DNA from: an uncultured Selenomonadales bacterium
GTDB taxonomy: Bacteria; Bacillota; Negativicutes; Acidaminococcales; Acidaminococcaceae
Assembly: GCA_900315805.1 (NCBI GenBank)
Contig: ONAN01000002.1
Coordinates: 62,001 to 126,000 of the forward strand
Length of the DNA: 64,000 nucleotides
Reading direction: 5' to 3'
In this document: positions 17,465 to 27,000 of the stretch, in pieces
Position numbering within the stretch: the stretch's first letter is position 1
How the letters are laid out: every line of letters starts with the position of its first letter
Translations under genes and position numbers: made by a program
The notes under the pieces: model-generated
The model's input: the letters and a program-made list of their open reading frames with translations, nothing else
What the model was told of the DNA's origin: nothing
Databases searched by the model: none

Positions 17465-18913
17465 ATGAAGGAACAGAATCCGAAAACAAGGAAGATCCTG
17501 GGAAATCCCAACAGCGGCATCCTGATTGCGCTGATTATCCTTGTCATCGATTACCTGGCCGTCCTGGCCTCCGAGCAGGCAGCCTGCCTCGTGCGCAACT
17601 GGATCATGCTGCCTGGCGGCGGCCATATGCATCTGTCGTGGCTGAACGTGTATGTCATCTGCCCCTTGATCTATATCGTATTCCTGCACATCAACGGCCT
17701 GTACGGGGGAGACCGCCAGTTCTGGCGCGTCATTGCAGGCCTCTTCAACAGCAGCATCTATTTTATCTGTACCGTGGTCATCTTCATGTACGACGCCAAA
17801 ATCACGGCGTCCACGTCGCGTCTGTACGTGTTCCTGCTGTGGATCTTCTCCTTCTTCTTCCTGGTCCTTTTCCGCTATATCCTGAAGAAGATTTTCCTGA
17901 AGATGCGCCTCGTGGGCGAACCGATCCTGCTCATGGGTGCCGGCAAGACGGCGGAAGTCATGCTGCGCCATCTGCGGAACGAGCACGCCGGCTTCTGGTT
18001 CATGGGCTATCTGGAAGATAACGAACCCAATCCCTACGTGGCGAGCCATCTGCGCCGCCTGGGACGGTTCCGCGACGCCCAGCGCGTCATCAACATCACA
18101 GGGGTCCAGCGCGTCCTCGTCGTGGCCCCGGGCCTTCCCAAAGAAGCGACCCAGGACATCGTATACGACCTGCAGCCCCTGGTGAAGAGCATCACCTTCA
18201 TCCCTGACATGGGCAACATGCCCCTGGCCACGATGGACCTGGAAAGCCTTATCGACGGACACATCGTCATGTTCCGCATGCGCAACAACCTCAAAAACCG
18301 CTGGAACCGGCTGCTGAAGTTCGTCTTCGACTGGGTGCTGACCTTTTTCGGCACCATCGCCATATCGCCCATTCTTTTAATCATCGCCCTGTGGATCTAT
18401 CACGATTCGCCGGGGCCGGTCATCTTCAAGCACCGCCGCGTCGGCCGCGACGGCAAGGAATTCAACTGCTACAAGTTCCGCAGCATGTGTGTCGATGCCG
18501 ATGTCAAGCTGAAGGAACTGCTGGAAAAGGACCCGGCGGCCCGCGAAGAGTGGAACCGGGACTTTAAGCTGAAGAACGACCCGCGCATCACGAAGAGCGG
18601 TCATTTCCTGCGCCGCACAAGCCTGGACGAACTGCCCCAGATCTTCAACGTCCTGAAAGGGGAAATGAGCCTCGTCGGCCCGCGGCCCATCGTACAAGCC
18701 GAAGTACCGCGGTACGGCAAATTCATTCAGGACTACTACATGGTGCGTCCGGGCATCACCGGCATGTGGCAGACCAGCGGCCGCAGCGACATCGACTATC
18801 CGGAGCGCGTCGCCATGGACTCGTGGTACGTGCGCAACTGGAACGTCTGGTTCGACGTGGTCCTGCTGTGGCGGACGTTCTCCGTCGTGTTCAGTAAAAA
18901 GGGAGCCTATTAA
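17465..18913 (+). CDS. WbaP-type undecaprenyl-phosphate sugar phosphotransferase
   Basis: A 482-aa initiating enzyme that loads a sugar phosphate onto undecaprenyl phosphate for surface polysaccharide. About four to five N-terminal helices precede a CoA-binding-like middle ([15 protein letters not shown]), another helix, and the catalytic polyprenyl glycosylphosphotransferase domain with [26 protein letters not shown] and LVGPRP. The full WbaP-like length is present. ATG 17465 is favoured over GTG 17462, with AAGGAG about 8 nt upstream. The hexose cannot be deduced. Confidence 0.88.
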   Translation: MKEQNPKTRKILGNPNSGILIALIILVIDYLAVLASEQAACLVRNWIMLPGGGHMHLSWLNVYVICPLIYIVFLHINGLYGGDRQFWRVIAGLFNSSIYFICTVVIFMYDAKITASTSRLYVFLLWIFSFFFLVLFRYILKKIFLKMRLVGEPILLMGAGKTAEVMLRHLRNEHAGFWFMGYLEDNEPNPYVASHLRRLGRFRDAQRVINITGVQRVLVVAPGLPKEATQDIVYDLQPLVKSITFIPDMGNMPLATMDLESLIDGHIVMFRMRNNLKNRWNRLLKFVFDWVLTFFGTIAISPILLIIALWIYHDSPGPVIFKHRRVGRDGKEFNCYKFRSMCVDADVKLKELLEKDPAAREEWNRDFKLKNDPRITKSGHFLRRTSLDELPQIFNVLKGEMSLVGPRPIVQAEVPRYGKFIQDYYMVRPGITGMWQTSGRSDIDYPERVAMDSWYVRNWNVWFDVVLLWRTFSVVFSKKGAY

Positions 18914-18922
18914 GGAGGCTGT

Positions 18923-19312
18923 ATGTCCAGCAATCGTTTTTGGGAAATCTTCCGCTTCGTCCTCGTCGGCGGCACCTGTTTCCTGATTGAATACGGCCTG
19001 CTTTACGCCCTGACCGAATTCGCCGGCCTGCACTACCTGTGGTCCTCGGCCATCGCCTTCGTAGTGTCTCTGCTGATCAACTACTGGATGTGCGTGGCCA
19101 TCGTCTTCCAAGGCGCCGGCAAACAGAGTTTTTCGCAGCGCCTCCTCTTCATCGGGTCCAGCATCGCCGGCCTCGGCATCAACCAGGCCTGCATGTGGTT
19201 CTTCGTCGACCGGTGCGGCATCTACTATATGGTTGCCAAGCTGATTACCTCGGCCATCGTCATGATTTGGAACTACATATTGAAGCGCAAAGCCGTGACG
19301 GGGACGATGTAG
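18923..19312 (+). CDS. GtrA-family membrane protein
   Basis: A 129-aa protein with four predicted helices that begins RFVLVGGTCFLIEYGLLY, characteristic of the GtrA family. These proteins help move or present undecaprenyl-linked sugars across the membrane during surface glycan modification. It starts 10 nt after the WbaP-like gene with AAGGAGG in between, so it is co-translated with the initiating transferase. A strong terminator follows. Confidence 0.85.
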   Translation: MSSNRFWEIFRFVLVGGTCFLIEYGLLYALTEFAGLHYLWSSAIAFVVSLLINYWMCVAIVFQGAGKQSFSQRLLFIGSSIAGLGINQACMWFFVDRCGIYYMVAKLITSAIVMIWNYILKRKAVTGTM

Positions 19313-19402
19313 CTCCCCGCCGTTCCGCAAAAAAGGGACAGACAAAAAAAGACGGCGGGCGCCCCGGCAGCTGCCGGAGGGCTCGTCGTCCTTCCCGGAA
19401 AT

Positions 19403-19439
19403 CCGGTCCGTACCGATGGGTACGGGCCGGGTTCTTTTT
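19403..19439. terminator. Terminator between gtrA-like gene and the adhesin
   Basis: A 12-bp stem (19403-19414 with 19419-19430, one G-U) with loop GATG is followed by GTTCTTTTTTTA. It ends the plus-strand glycan operon and abuts the stop codon of the convergent adhesin at 19440. Confidence 0.85.
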
Positions 19440-22400
19440 TTATTTTTCTTTGGAAACCACATTGCGGTGTTCCGGATAGTCCTTGTTCACGCGCACGCGC
19501 TCAATCGTGGGCTTGCCATTCTTGTCATGCGCCAGGGCGTCGACGCGGATACGCGACAGTTCCGGTTCAAATTCCGTAAACAGACGTTCCGCTACATCGG
19601 CCCCGCTCTGGATGGCGCGGTACACAATCATGGCGAACTCATAGCGGGTGAGGAGATGGTCGCCGCCGAACGTGCCGTCCGGATAACCTTCCACCAGGCC
19701 GCGCTTCGAAAGATCCATGACAGCCTCGTAGGCCCAATGGTTCTTGGCGATGTCGGGGAAGAGCTTCTCCGTCTGCACGCGGGTCACATTGGAACCTGCC
19801 ATGCGGTTGATGACGCCCTTGAGTTCCTCGACCTGCAGGCGCAGATCCAGGATTTCCTTGCCCATGGCGACGCGGGAGCGGGACACGTGGTTGTTCTGGC
19901 CAAAGCGCATCGTCAGGCCGGCGTTGACCATATTTTCGCCGCCGCCCGTGCTGCCGCTGACGCTGACCATGGTGTCCTCGTTCGGATGATAGAAGGCACC
20001 TACCGCCACGGCGTTGGCACTGCGGTAATTGCCGTAGCCCGCCGCGAACTCCAGCTTGTCATCGGGATCGAAGTCCAGCGGATGCAGGCCTGCCAAAGCA
20101 GCGGCACCCGCGCCGACGCGGTCCAGACGGCTGTCCAGTTTGTTGATGGAGCCATCCATATTGGCGATGGCCTGGTTGGTCTGATACAGCTGGCTGCCAT
20201 TTACAGCATCCTTCGAATCCGGCGCAACTCTGCCGTCCGCCACGTTCGTAATCTTGTTGCCGCCGACATCGACCTTGTCCCCGCCGATGGTTACATGCTT
20301 GCTGTTATCGGTGGTGCTGTTGAAGGTGATGCTGTTGACGCCGGTGATATCCTTGGCAAGTTCAATCTTCAGCGCGCCATTGTCATTGACAACGCCGATG
20401 TTCTTGCCGGTCGAAAGCTTGGATGTATCGGATTCGCCGCCTTTGATGGCAAGGGTTTCGTTCAGTTTCTTGGAAATCGTCTTTCCATCGTCGCCGACAA
20501 ACTTCAGGCCGTCGTCGTGGGTAGCCACCGTGTGATCCGTACCATCCGCATCTTTGTAGACGATTCTGGTGATGCCATCCTTGCCATCGAGACCGGCTGC
20601 ACCCTTTTCGCTGCGCATCGTAAGACCGTCAGTACCCGGCTTGCCGTCTTTGCCGTCCTTGCCGGCGAAAGTGATGCTGCCGCCGTCCTTACCATCTACG
20701 GTAACGCCGTCTTTGCCATCCTTGCCTTTGACGCCAATGGAACCGTCCTTGCCGTCCTTACCGCCGATATTGATGTTGTCTCCCAGTTTCAGGTCATAAG
20801 TCTTGGCTCCGTTTGCATCGGTGGTTTCTTTCAGTTTCAGGTTTTCGCCGGCATAGTCCGTCGTGCCGGCAGCCGTACCGCCTTCGACGGTCACCTTGGT
20901 ATGGTGCTGTTCCACTTTGCTGATTTCATCTTTCAGCTGGGACACATTGACCGCGTCGGTATCCGCCGTGCCGGCCGTTACGTTATGAACCTGCTGGCCT
21001 CCCATGCTGATATTGTTATTCGTAATACTGATGGTCTTTCCGGCATCGCCGCTATTGGTGATGGTCATACCGTCTTTCGTAACCGTATTCGTGATGGTAT
21101 TGCCGTCTGCATCCTTGCCGGAGAGGGTGTTGGCCGTACTCGTCATGCTGTTCGAGTTACCGGATTTATCGGTCGTCGTCACGCCATCGCCCTTCAGCGT
21201 GGTCGTATTTCCATCTTTATCGGTGGAGGTTACGCCGCTGCCGTTTTGAACGGTCGTATTGCCGTTTTCATCGGTCGTCGTCACGCTCTTGACGTTGAGG
21301 TCCTCAGAGAGCTTCACATCGTAGGTCTTCTTGCCGGTAGCAGCATCCTTTGTAACCTTCAGCTTGAGGTTGCCGTCCGTCGTGTAGGTGCCGTCCGTCG
21401 GGGCTTCTGTACCGCCGTTTACGGTCACATCGGTATGATGCGCTTCTACGGCTTCAATCTTTTTGTTCAGCTGGGATACATTGACCGCATCATTGTCATT
21501 GACACCGGCAGCCACATTGGTGATCTTGTTGCCGCCGACATTGACTTCATCACCGGAAATCACGACATGCTTGCTGCTATCGGTAGTGCTGTTAAAGGTA
21601 ATCTTGTTGATATCCGTGATTTCCTTTGCAAGTTCAATCTTCAGTGCGCCATCATCATTGACCACGCCGATGTTCTTACCGGTAGAAAGCTTGTTGGCGT
21701 CAGATTCACCGCCCTTAATGGTGAGCTGTTCGTTCAGGTACTTCTTGACGACCTTTCCGTCATCGCCGACAAAGATAAGGCCATCGTCCATGGTCGCCAC
21801 TTCGTGATTCTTGCCATCCTGGTCAGTGTAATGGATACGGGTAGCTACTTCATTTCCTGCAGCATCTTTGACGTTCTTATCAGGGTTCAAGGTAGCCGGT
21901 CCGTAATGAACGGAAATATCGCTGTAGGCGTTCTTTCCATCGCTGCCATCTGCACCTGCAGCACCCTTTTCTCCGTCGTTGCCTTTCAGTCCGATATGGC
22001 CTTCATTGCCGTCCTTGCCATCGATAGCAACTGCATCTTTGCCATTCTTTCCGTCAGTACCGTCTTTGCCGCGAACTCCGATATGGCCGTTGACGCCATC
22101 CTTGCCGTTCTTACCTGCGGTGACGCTGTCAGAAGTAATGTCCTTATCCATCAGGATGTTGATTGTCGTGTTTCCATCTGCATCCTGGGACACCGTAGTG
22201 GTCAGGTTGTCAGCCGTGTATTCATGGCCTTCCTTGGCCGTGCTGCCTACGATTTTGACCGTGCTATTAAGCTTATTGGCGACAGGATTCTTGCCCTCTG
22301 CAGCTGCGGCATTGGCACCGAACTTCAGGCCGTCATCCATAGTAGCCACTTGATGTTTTACAACGGTTTCGCCATCTTTGGTTTCATAGACGATGCGGGT

Positions 22401-23933
22401 TGTCGTGGTACCATCGGCACCATCTACGCCCGGCTTACCGTCGGCTCCTTTGATGGTGAGACCGTTTGCACCGTTTGCGCCATTCAGGCCGATGGAACCA
22501 TCCTTGCCGTTGATGGTAACTGCGGAACCATCCTTGCCGTTCACGCCAATAGAGCCATCCGTACCCGGCGTACCATCAGCACCATCCTTGGCACCCACAT
22601 TCAGGTTGTCCCCCAGTTTCAGGTCGTATACATTGGCACCTTTTGTATCGGTAGAAACATGGAGTTTCAGATTTTTGCCATTATACGCATTTTCCCCAGA
22701 AGCAGCTTCCGTGCCGCCTTCGACGGTGACCTTGGTGTGAGCGGAAGTCACAGCAGTACCAAGCTGTTTCAGCTGCGCCACGTTGACCGCGTCGGTATCC
22801 AGCGTACCGGCTGCCACATTCGAAATCTGACGGGTAATCTGAGGCAATAAATTTCCGGCAGTATCTCTGAATCCGGCTGCACGGCCGACAGAAACAGCCG
22901 CATTCGTCGAAGTCCAGGCAGCATCAGTCGTTTCATGAGCTGCCCCGGCCGGGTCGTATCCGGTCACATTCTTGTTTGCTGCAGAACGGGATCCGGAGCC
23001 AAGGACGATGGAATCTTTGATATCCGCTCTGGCGGCATCACCAACTACCACGGAAGAAGTGTTGGCAGCAGAACCAGTGCCGACAATCACCGCATTGTCA
23101 CCATAGCCGTTTGTATTTTGGCCGATAGCGACAGTGTTTTTACCAGATACGTTAGCCTGCGATCCGATACCGATTGAACCGATGCCGCTAACACCAGCTT
23201 CTCGCCCAAAGGCAATAGTATCTTCACCAGATGCCTTGGCATTATATCCCAATGCTATGCTATTTTTTGTGGAAGCAGTGGCCTCGTTACCAATGGCGAG
23301 GGAATTGACATCTGCAGGGTTTCCATCTTTGTCTACTGCAGAGCCGGATGCATTAGCTTTATAACCGATGGCAACGCCCTTCCATGCGGATGTATTCGCA
23401 CTTTGCCCAATAGCGACACCGTTGTTACCGTTTGTATTAGCATCATAGCCTACAGCCACAGAATATGTGCCAGTAGCATTTGCCTTATGACCTACTGCTG
23501 TCTGTCCTTCTCCTGAAGAACCCTGTCCTCCGCCACTCCCAGCGACGGAATTGGCACCGACAGCGACAGAATATTTACTAAAAGCTGAAGAAGTCGTACC
23601 GACAGCAGTAGTTTCTTCTCCGGATGCATTAGCAGATTTGCCGATGCCGGTTGCCTTCGTTCCATTTGCTGTAACACCATAGCCAAGGGATGTCGCATAA
23701 TCTCCGGCCGAAGACAAGGTGCCCACGGCGGTACCATAACCATTATCAGAATTTTTATATGATGTGGCTTTATAGCCAATTGCCACGCTATAATCCTGAG
23801 CGGCTGCTTCGCCAATTGCTACGGCATAGTCACCAGAAACATGAGCATTCGCGCCAACCGCCGTGCCATAGTCCTTTTCAGCAGAAGCATTACTGCCGAC
23901 AGCTGTGTTATAGCCTTTGCCGTTCTTATTCAT
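19440..23933 (-). CDS. YadA-type trimeric autotransporter, C-terminal part (separated by frameshift)
   Basis: 1497 aa from its first ATG, without a signal peptide. It begins inside YadA-head repeats (AVGxNAxA type), continues with stalk modules ending in DAVNVSQL necks, three collagen-like Gly-X-Y stretches, and ends with the membrane anchor (LDRVGAGAAALAGLHPLDF, then VNAGLTMRFGQ). Unusually, the chain continues about 150 residues past the barrel through a coiled segment into an SLH-like unit (LFPDIAKNHWAYEAVMDLSK). The frame runs back past 23933 to the 44-bp duplication, so this is the second half of the gene at 24035, not an independent gene. Confidence 0.85.
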   Translation of the reverse strand: MNKNGKGYNTAVGSNASAEKDYGTAVGANAHVSGDYAVAIGEAAAQDYSVAIGYKATSYKNSDNGYGTAVGTLSSAGDYATSLGYGVTANGTKATGIGKSANASGEETTAVGTTSSAFSKYSVAVGANSVAGSGGGQGSSGEGQTAVGHKANATGTYSVAVGYDANTNGNNGVAIGQSANTSAWKGVAIGYKANASGSAVDKDGNPADVNSLAIGNEATASTKNSIALGYNAKASGEDTIAFGREAGVSGIGSIGIGSQANVSGKNTVAIGQNTNGYGDNAVIVGTGSAANTSSVVVGDAARADIKDSIVLGSGSRSAANKNVTGYDPAGAAHETTDAAWTSTNAAVSVGRAAGFRDTAGNLLPQITRQISNVAAGTLDTDAVNVAQLKQLGTAVTSAHTKVTVEGGTEAASGENAYNGKNLKLHVSTDTKGANVYDLKLGDNLNVGAKDGADGTPGTDGSIGVNGKDGSAVTINGKDGSIGLNGANGANGLTIKGADGKPGVDGADGTTTTRIVYETKDGETVVKHQVATMDDGLKFGANAAAAEGKNPVANKLNSTVKIVGSTAKEGHEYTADNLTTTVSQDADGNTTINILMDKDITSDSVTAGKNGKDGVNGHIGVRGKDGTDGKNGKDAVAIDGKDGNEGHIGLKGNDGEKGAAGADGSDGKNAYSDISVHYGPATLNPDKNVKDAAGNEVATRIHYTDQDGKNHEVATMDDGLIFVGDDGKVVKKYLNEQLTIKGGESDANKLSTGKNIGVVNDDGALKIELAKEITDINKITFNSTTDSSKHVVISGDEVNVGGNKITNVAAGVNDNDAVNVSQLNKKIEAVEAHHTDVTVNGGTEAPTDGTYTTDGNLKLKVTKDAATGKKTYDVKLSEDLNVKSVTTTDENGNTTVQNGSGVTSTDKDGNTTTLKGDGVTTTDKSGNSNSMTSTANTLSGKDADGNTITNTVTKDGMTITNSGDAGKTISITNNNISMGGQQVHNVTAGTADTDAVNVSQLKDEISKVEQHHTKVTVEGGTAAGTTDYAGENLKLKETTDANGAKTYDLKLGDNINIGGKDGKDGSIGVKGKDGKDGVTVDGKDGGSITFAGKDGKDGKPGTDGLTMRSEKGAAGLDGKDGITRIVYKDADGTDHTVATHDDGLKFVGDDGKTISKKLNETLAIKGGESDTSKLSTGKNIGVVNDNGALKIELAKDITGVNSITFNSTTDNSKHVTIGGDKVDVGGNKITNVADGRVAPDSKDAVNGSQLYQTNQAIANMDGSINKLDSRLDRVGAGAAALAGLHPLDFDPDDKLEFAAGYGNYRSANAVAVGAFYHPNEDTMVSVSGSTGGGENMVNAGLTMRFGQNNHVSRSRVAMGKEILDLRLQVEELKGVINRMAGSNVTRVQTEKLFPDIAKNHWAYEAVMDLSKRGLVEGYPDGTFGGDHLLTRYEFAMIVYRAIQSGADVAERLFTEFEPELSRIRVDALAHDKNGKPTIERVRVNKDYPEHRNVVSKEK
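20251..20465 (-). repeat. Stalk module repeat, copy B
   Basis: A 215-nt segment encoding the stalk unit from about KGGESD through STGKNIGVVND to GGNKITNV. It matches the segment at 21523-21737 with the same length and scattered substitutions. Same-length diverged copies inside one gene can recombine in frame-changing or length-changing ways. Confidence 0.7.
21523..21737 (-). repeat. Stalk module repeat, copy A
   Basis: The upstream (earlier in the protein) copy of the 215-nt stalk module also found at 20251-20465. Both encode STGKNIGVVND, KHV and VGGNKITNVA stretches leading to a YadA neck. Confidence 0.7.
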
Positions 23934-24008
23934 GCCAGCATTGGCTCCAAGGCCTACAGCGGTACCGTTAATTCCCCAAGCATTAGCTCCCTTGCCTAAA
24001 GCAGAAGA

Positions 24009-24096
24009 ATTTTCAGCCGCGCCGCTTTCTTCACCTACAGCGGTACCGTTAAATTTTCAGCCGCGCCGCTTTCTTCACCTACAGCGGTACCGTTAA
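24009..24096. repeat. Exact 44-bp tandem duplication that breaks the adhesin frame
   Basis: Positions 24009-24052 and 24053-24096 are identical 44-mers, starting ATTTTCAGCCGCGCC and ending GGTACCGTTAA. They lie inside 81-nt head repeats (one spans 23967-24047). The adhesin frames on each side differ by 4364 nt between 28297 and 23933; removing 44 leaves 4320, a multiple of three, so loss of one copy rejoins the gene. It may be a real slipped-strand mutation, a phase switch, or an assembly artefact. Confidence 0.9.
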
Positions 24097-27000
24097 TTCC
24101 CCAAGCATTAGCTCCCTTGCCTAAAGCAGAAGAATTTTCAGCCGCGCTGCTTTCTTCACCTACAGCCGTGCCATTTGTTCCATATGCATTGGCCTTATAG
24201 CCGAAAGCAGCAGCATTATTTCCTGCACCGGTTCCGGCACCTACGGCGGTGGCATTGGTACCCCAGGAATTGGCTTCATTGCCGATGCCAATGTTGTTTG
24301 CCTGCCATGCCTTGGCATCCAGCCCAATCGCAATGGATGCCGCGCCGGTTGCCTGAGCTCTCGGGCCCGCGGCAATGGCACCCTCGGCAGTTGCTCCGTC
24401 GTTCGTATAGTTTGTATTATCGTTACCGTCGGAAGCAGGAAGGACTTCCTTTACCGTACCATCCGCATTATAAATAGTTTTTGTCGAAGCCCCTTTGACG
24501 CTGTAGTAATGCGTCTCTGTCGCTTTCAGCTGCGCCACGTTCACCGCGTCGGTGTCCAGCGTGCCTGCTGCCACATTGTTAATCTGGCGGGTGATCTGGG
24601 ACAATGTACCACCCTTGCCATCAGAAATTCCCGCTGCACGGCCTACGGAAACAGCCCCATTCGTTGCTGTCCAGGTAGCTTGATCTGCATCTTTAATTGT
24701 GGAAGGAGCGCCATAGCCTTTTCTTGCGTTTTTCTCCCGCCAAGCCGTTAAAGAACCGTTGCCGATGGCAATGGAATCACCAACCCAGGCATTCGTCCCG
24801 TTGCCGATAGCTATTGAATTTTCACCCGCATGGGAATTATAGCCGACAATCACCGCATTGGATCCCTGTGTATAGCTTCCAACGCCGACAATAGTGGAAT
24901 ATTTATAATCTTCTCCCGCATGAGAACCTGCGCCAATTACGGTACTGCGTTCAGAAGCACGAGCTTGATACCCTACTGCTGTCGCACCCTCGCCTAAGGC
25001 TGAAGCCTCGCTTCCGTATACGGAAGCATAATTATGGTTGGCGTTAGATTCAAAGCCTGCAGTGATGGCCTCCTTACCGGAAGCAGCGGCATATACGCCG
25101 GCTGCAAGGGCATGTTCTCCGGTTGCGCCGTCGTTATTGTAGTTGGATTGCTTATCCATAACGTCATCTTTTGTCGATTGAACGCTATAGTAATGCGCTT
25201 TAACCGCATTGAGCTGCGCTACGTTGACCGCGTCGGTATCATTGGTACCGGCGGCTACGTTCGCAATCTGACGGGTCACGACTTTGTCCGCCGTGGCGAC
25301 TACAGGATTTCCATCTTCATCGCGCACGATATTCCCGTCAGTATCCAGTTCATAGCCTGTGCTGCTGCCCACGGAAACAGCAGCGTCCGTCGCGGTCCAC
25401 ACAGCAGAATCTTTCTGCCAGGAAGGAGCACCATAGCCCGTTCTGCCTTTCGGCGTATCCGTGACAGCATTCTGGCCGAGAGCTACACCGCCTTCTTCTG
25501 TAGCAGATGCCCCATTACCGATAGCAATGGCACCGGTATCAGATGCTGTGGCGCCGCCGATAGCGGTGGAGTTTTTGCCCCAGGCCTGAGTATTGGAACC
25601 GACAGCGACCGCATTATCCGCGGCGTGTGAATTATAGCCAAAGACAGAAGCTTGCGCGCCATTGGAGTAGCTGTGGGACCCAACGACCGTGGAATAGGTA
25701 TCCGAGCTGTCCCTTGTGCCAGAACGGTCCCCGACAACAACGCTTCCATCATAAGCAGAAGCCTGGTTGCCGATGGCAATTCCGCCGCCGGGGCCGACTT
25801 CTTCCGTTGGCTTAATGCCTACTTTGGAAACGGCACCCGTGCCGATAGCAATGCCGGTTTCCCCTTCGGAAACAGCGTTTGTGCCCATGGCGATGGAATT
25901 TTTATTTGTTACGGTAAAGAATTTCAGATTATTATTGGCTGTGCTGAGTGTAAGGGTCGTTCCTTCTTTTTCACCCTCAAGGAGATTTGCACTAGCGTTA
26001 ATGACAGTCCGGATTATATTTCCATTGGCATCAAGGATATTGTGGCGATAGTAAGTCTTGGTCCCATCCTGATACTCGTCAGCAGTCGGCATAGCCGTCC
26101 AAGTGCCGTTATCCACCTTGTAATAGAGGTGCTTGTCTCCCTTGATTCCAGCATTCGTACCGATGGCGATGGAGTTTTCCGAATCCGCCTTGGCACTGAC
26201 GCCGGCCGCCAGGGCATTCGTACCGGTAGCGCCCTGGTTGTAGTAGTTCGTATCTGTAGAAGGTGTACTGGAGTTGACACTGTAGTCGTGCGTGACAGAC
26301 GCTCTCAGCTGTGCCACGTTGACCGCGTCGGTGTCGTTCGTGCCGGCAGCCACACCAGTAATCTGGCGGGTCGTTGTGGTCCCATTGCCGACCGCAATGG
26401 CATTGGCATTAGCGACCCACGTAGTGGTCGTTTCCGTGCTGGCCTTACCCGTAACAGGATTGATGCCAGCCATTCCCTTTGCGCGATCTGCCACCGAGCC
26501 GGAGCCGAGGGCTACCGTATCGGAAACGGTGGCTTTGGCACCCTTGCCAATTGCAGCAGAATTAGCGGCATCCTTTTCTACGACGCCGCCCAGTGCAGCA
26601 AGGGAGTTTTCCGCTTCGGCGTCGGAACTTTCCCCAAAAGCAACGGAATTCTTACCAGCAGCCTTGGAGTCAGCGCCAAAGGCCGTAGCACTTTCCCCGG
26701 ATGCAACTGTGCGTTCGCCAAAAGCAGTGGCATAAGTGCCGCTGGCTTCGGTACCCACTTTAGTCGTTGTACCATCGGCGTTTTGGGTTTCCTTATCCCC
26801 GCCGCCCCAGGCTGTTGCGTACAGACCGGAAGCGATGTTCTTATTGCCGAAGGCAGTTGCCCCAGTATTAGTTGCCTGAGAATAGTTGCCAAAGGCGGTA
26901 GAATCCATTCCCGTTGCAGTTGTATGTTCACCAAATGCCGTGCCTCTGGCACCGGTTACAGTGGTATATTCACCAAAAGCCGTGCCGTATTTGGCCTCGG

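Noticed and set aside
19416-22850. A 1144-codon open frame on the plus strand opposite the adhesin
   Set aside because: It is the antisense of repeated, GC-biased adhesin codons; the opposite strand carries the ESPR, necks, anchor and SLH motifs, and the plus frame has none.
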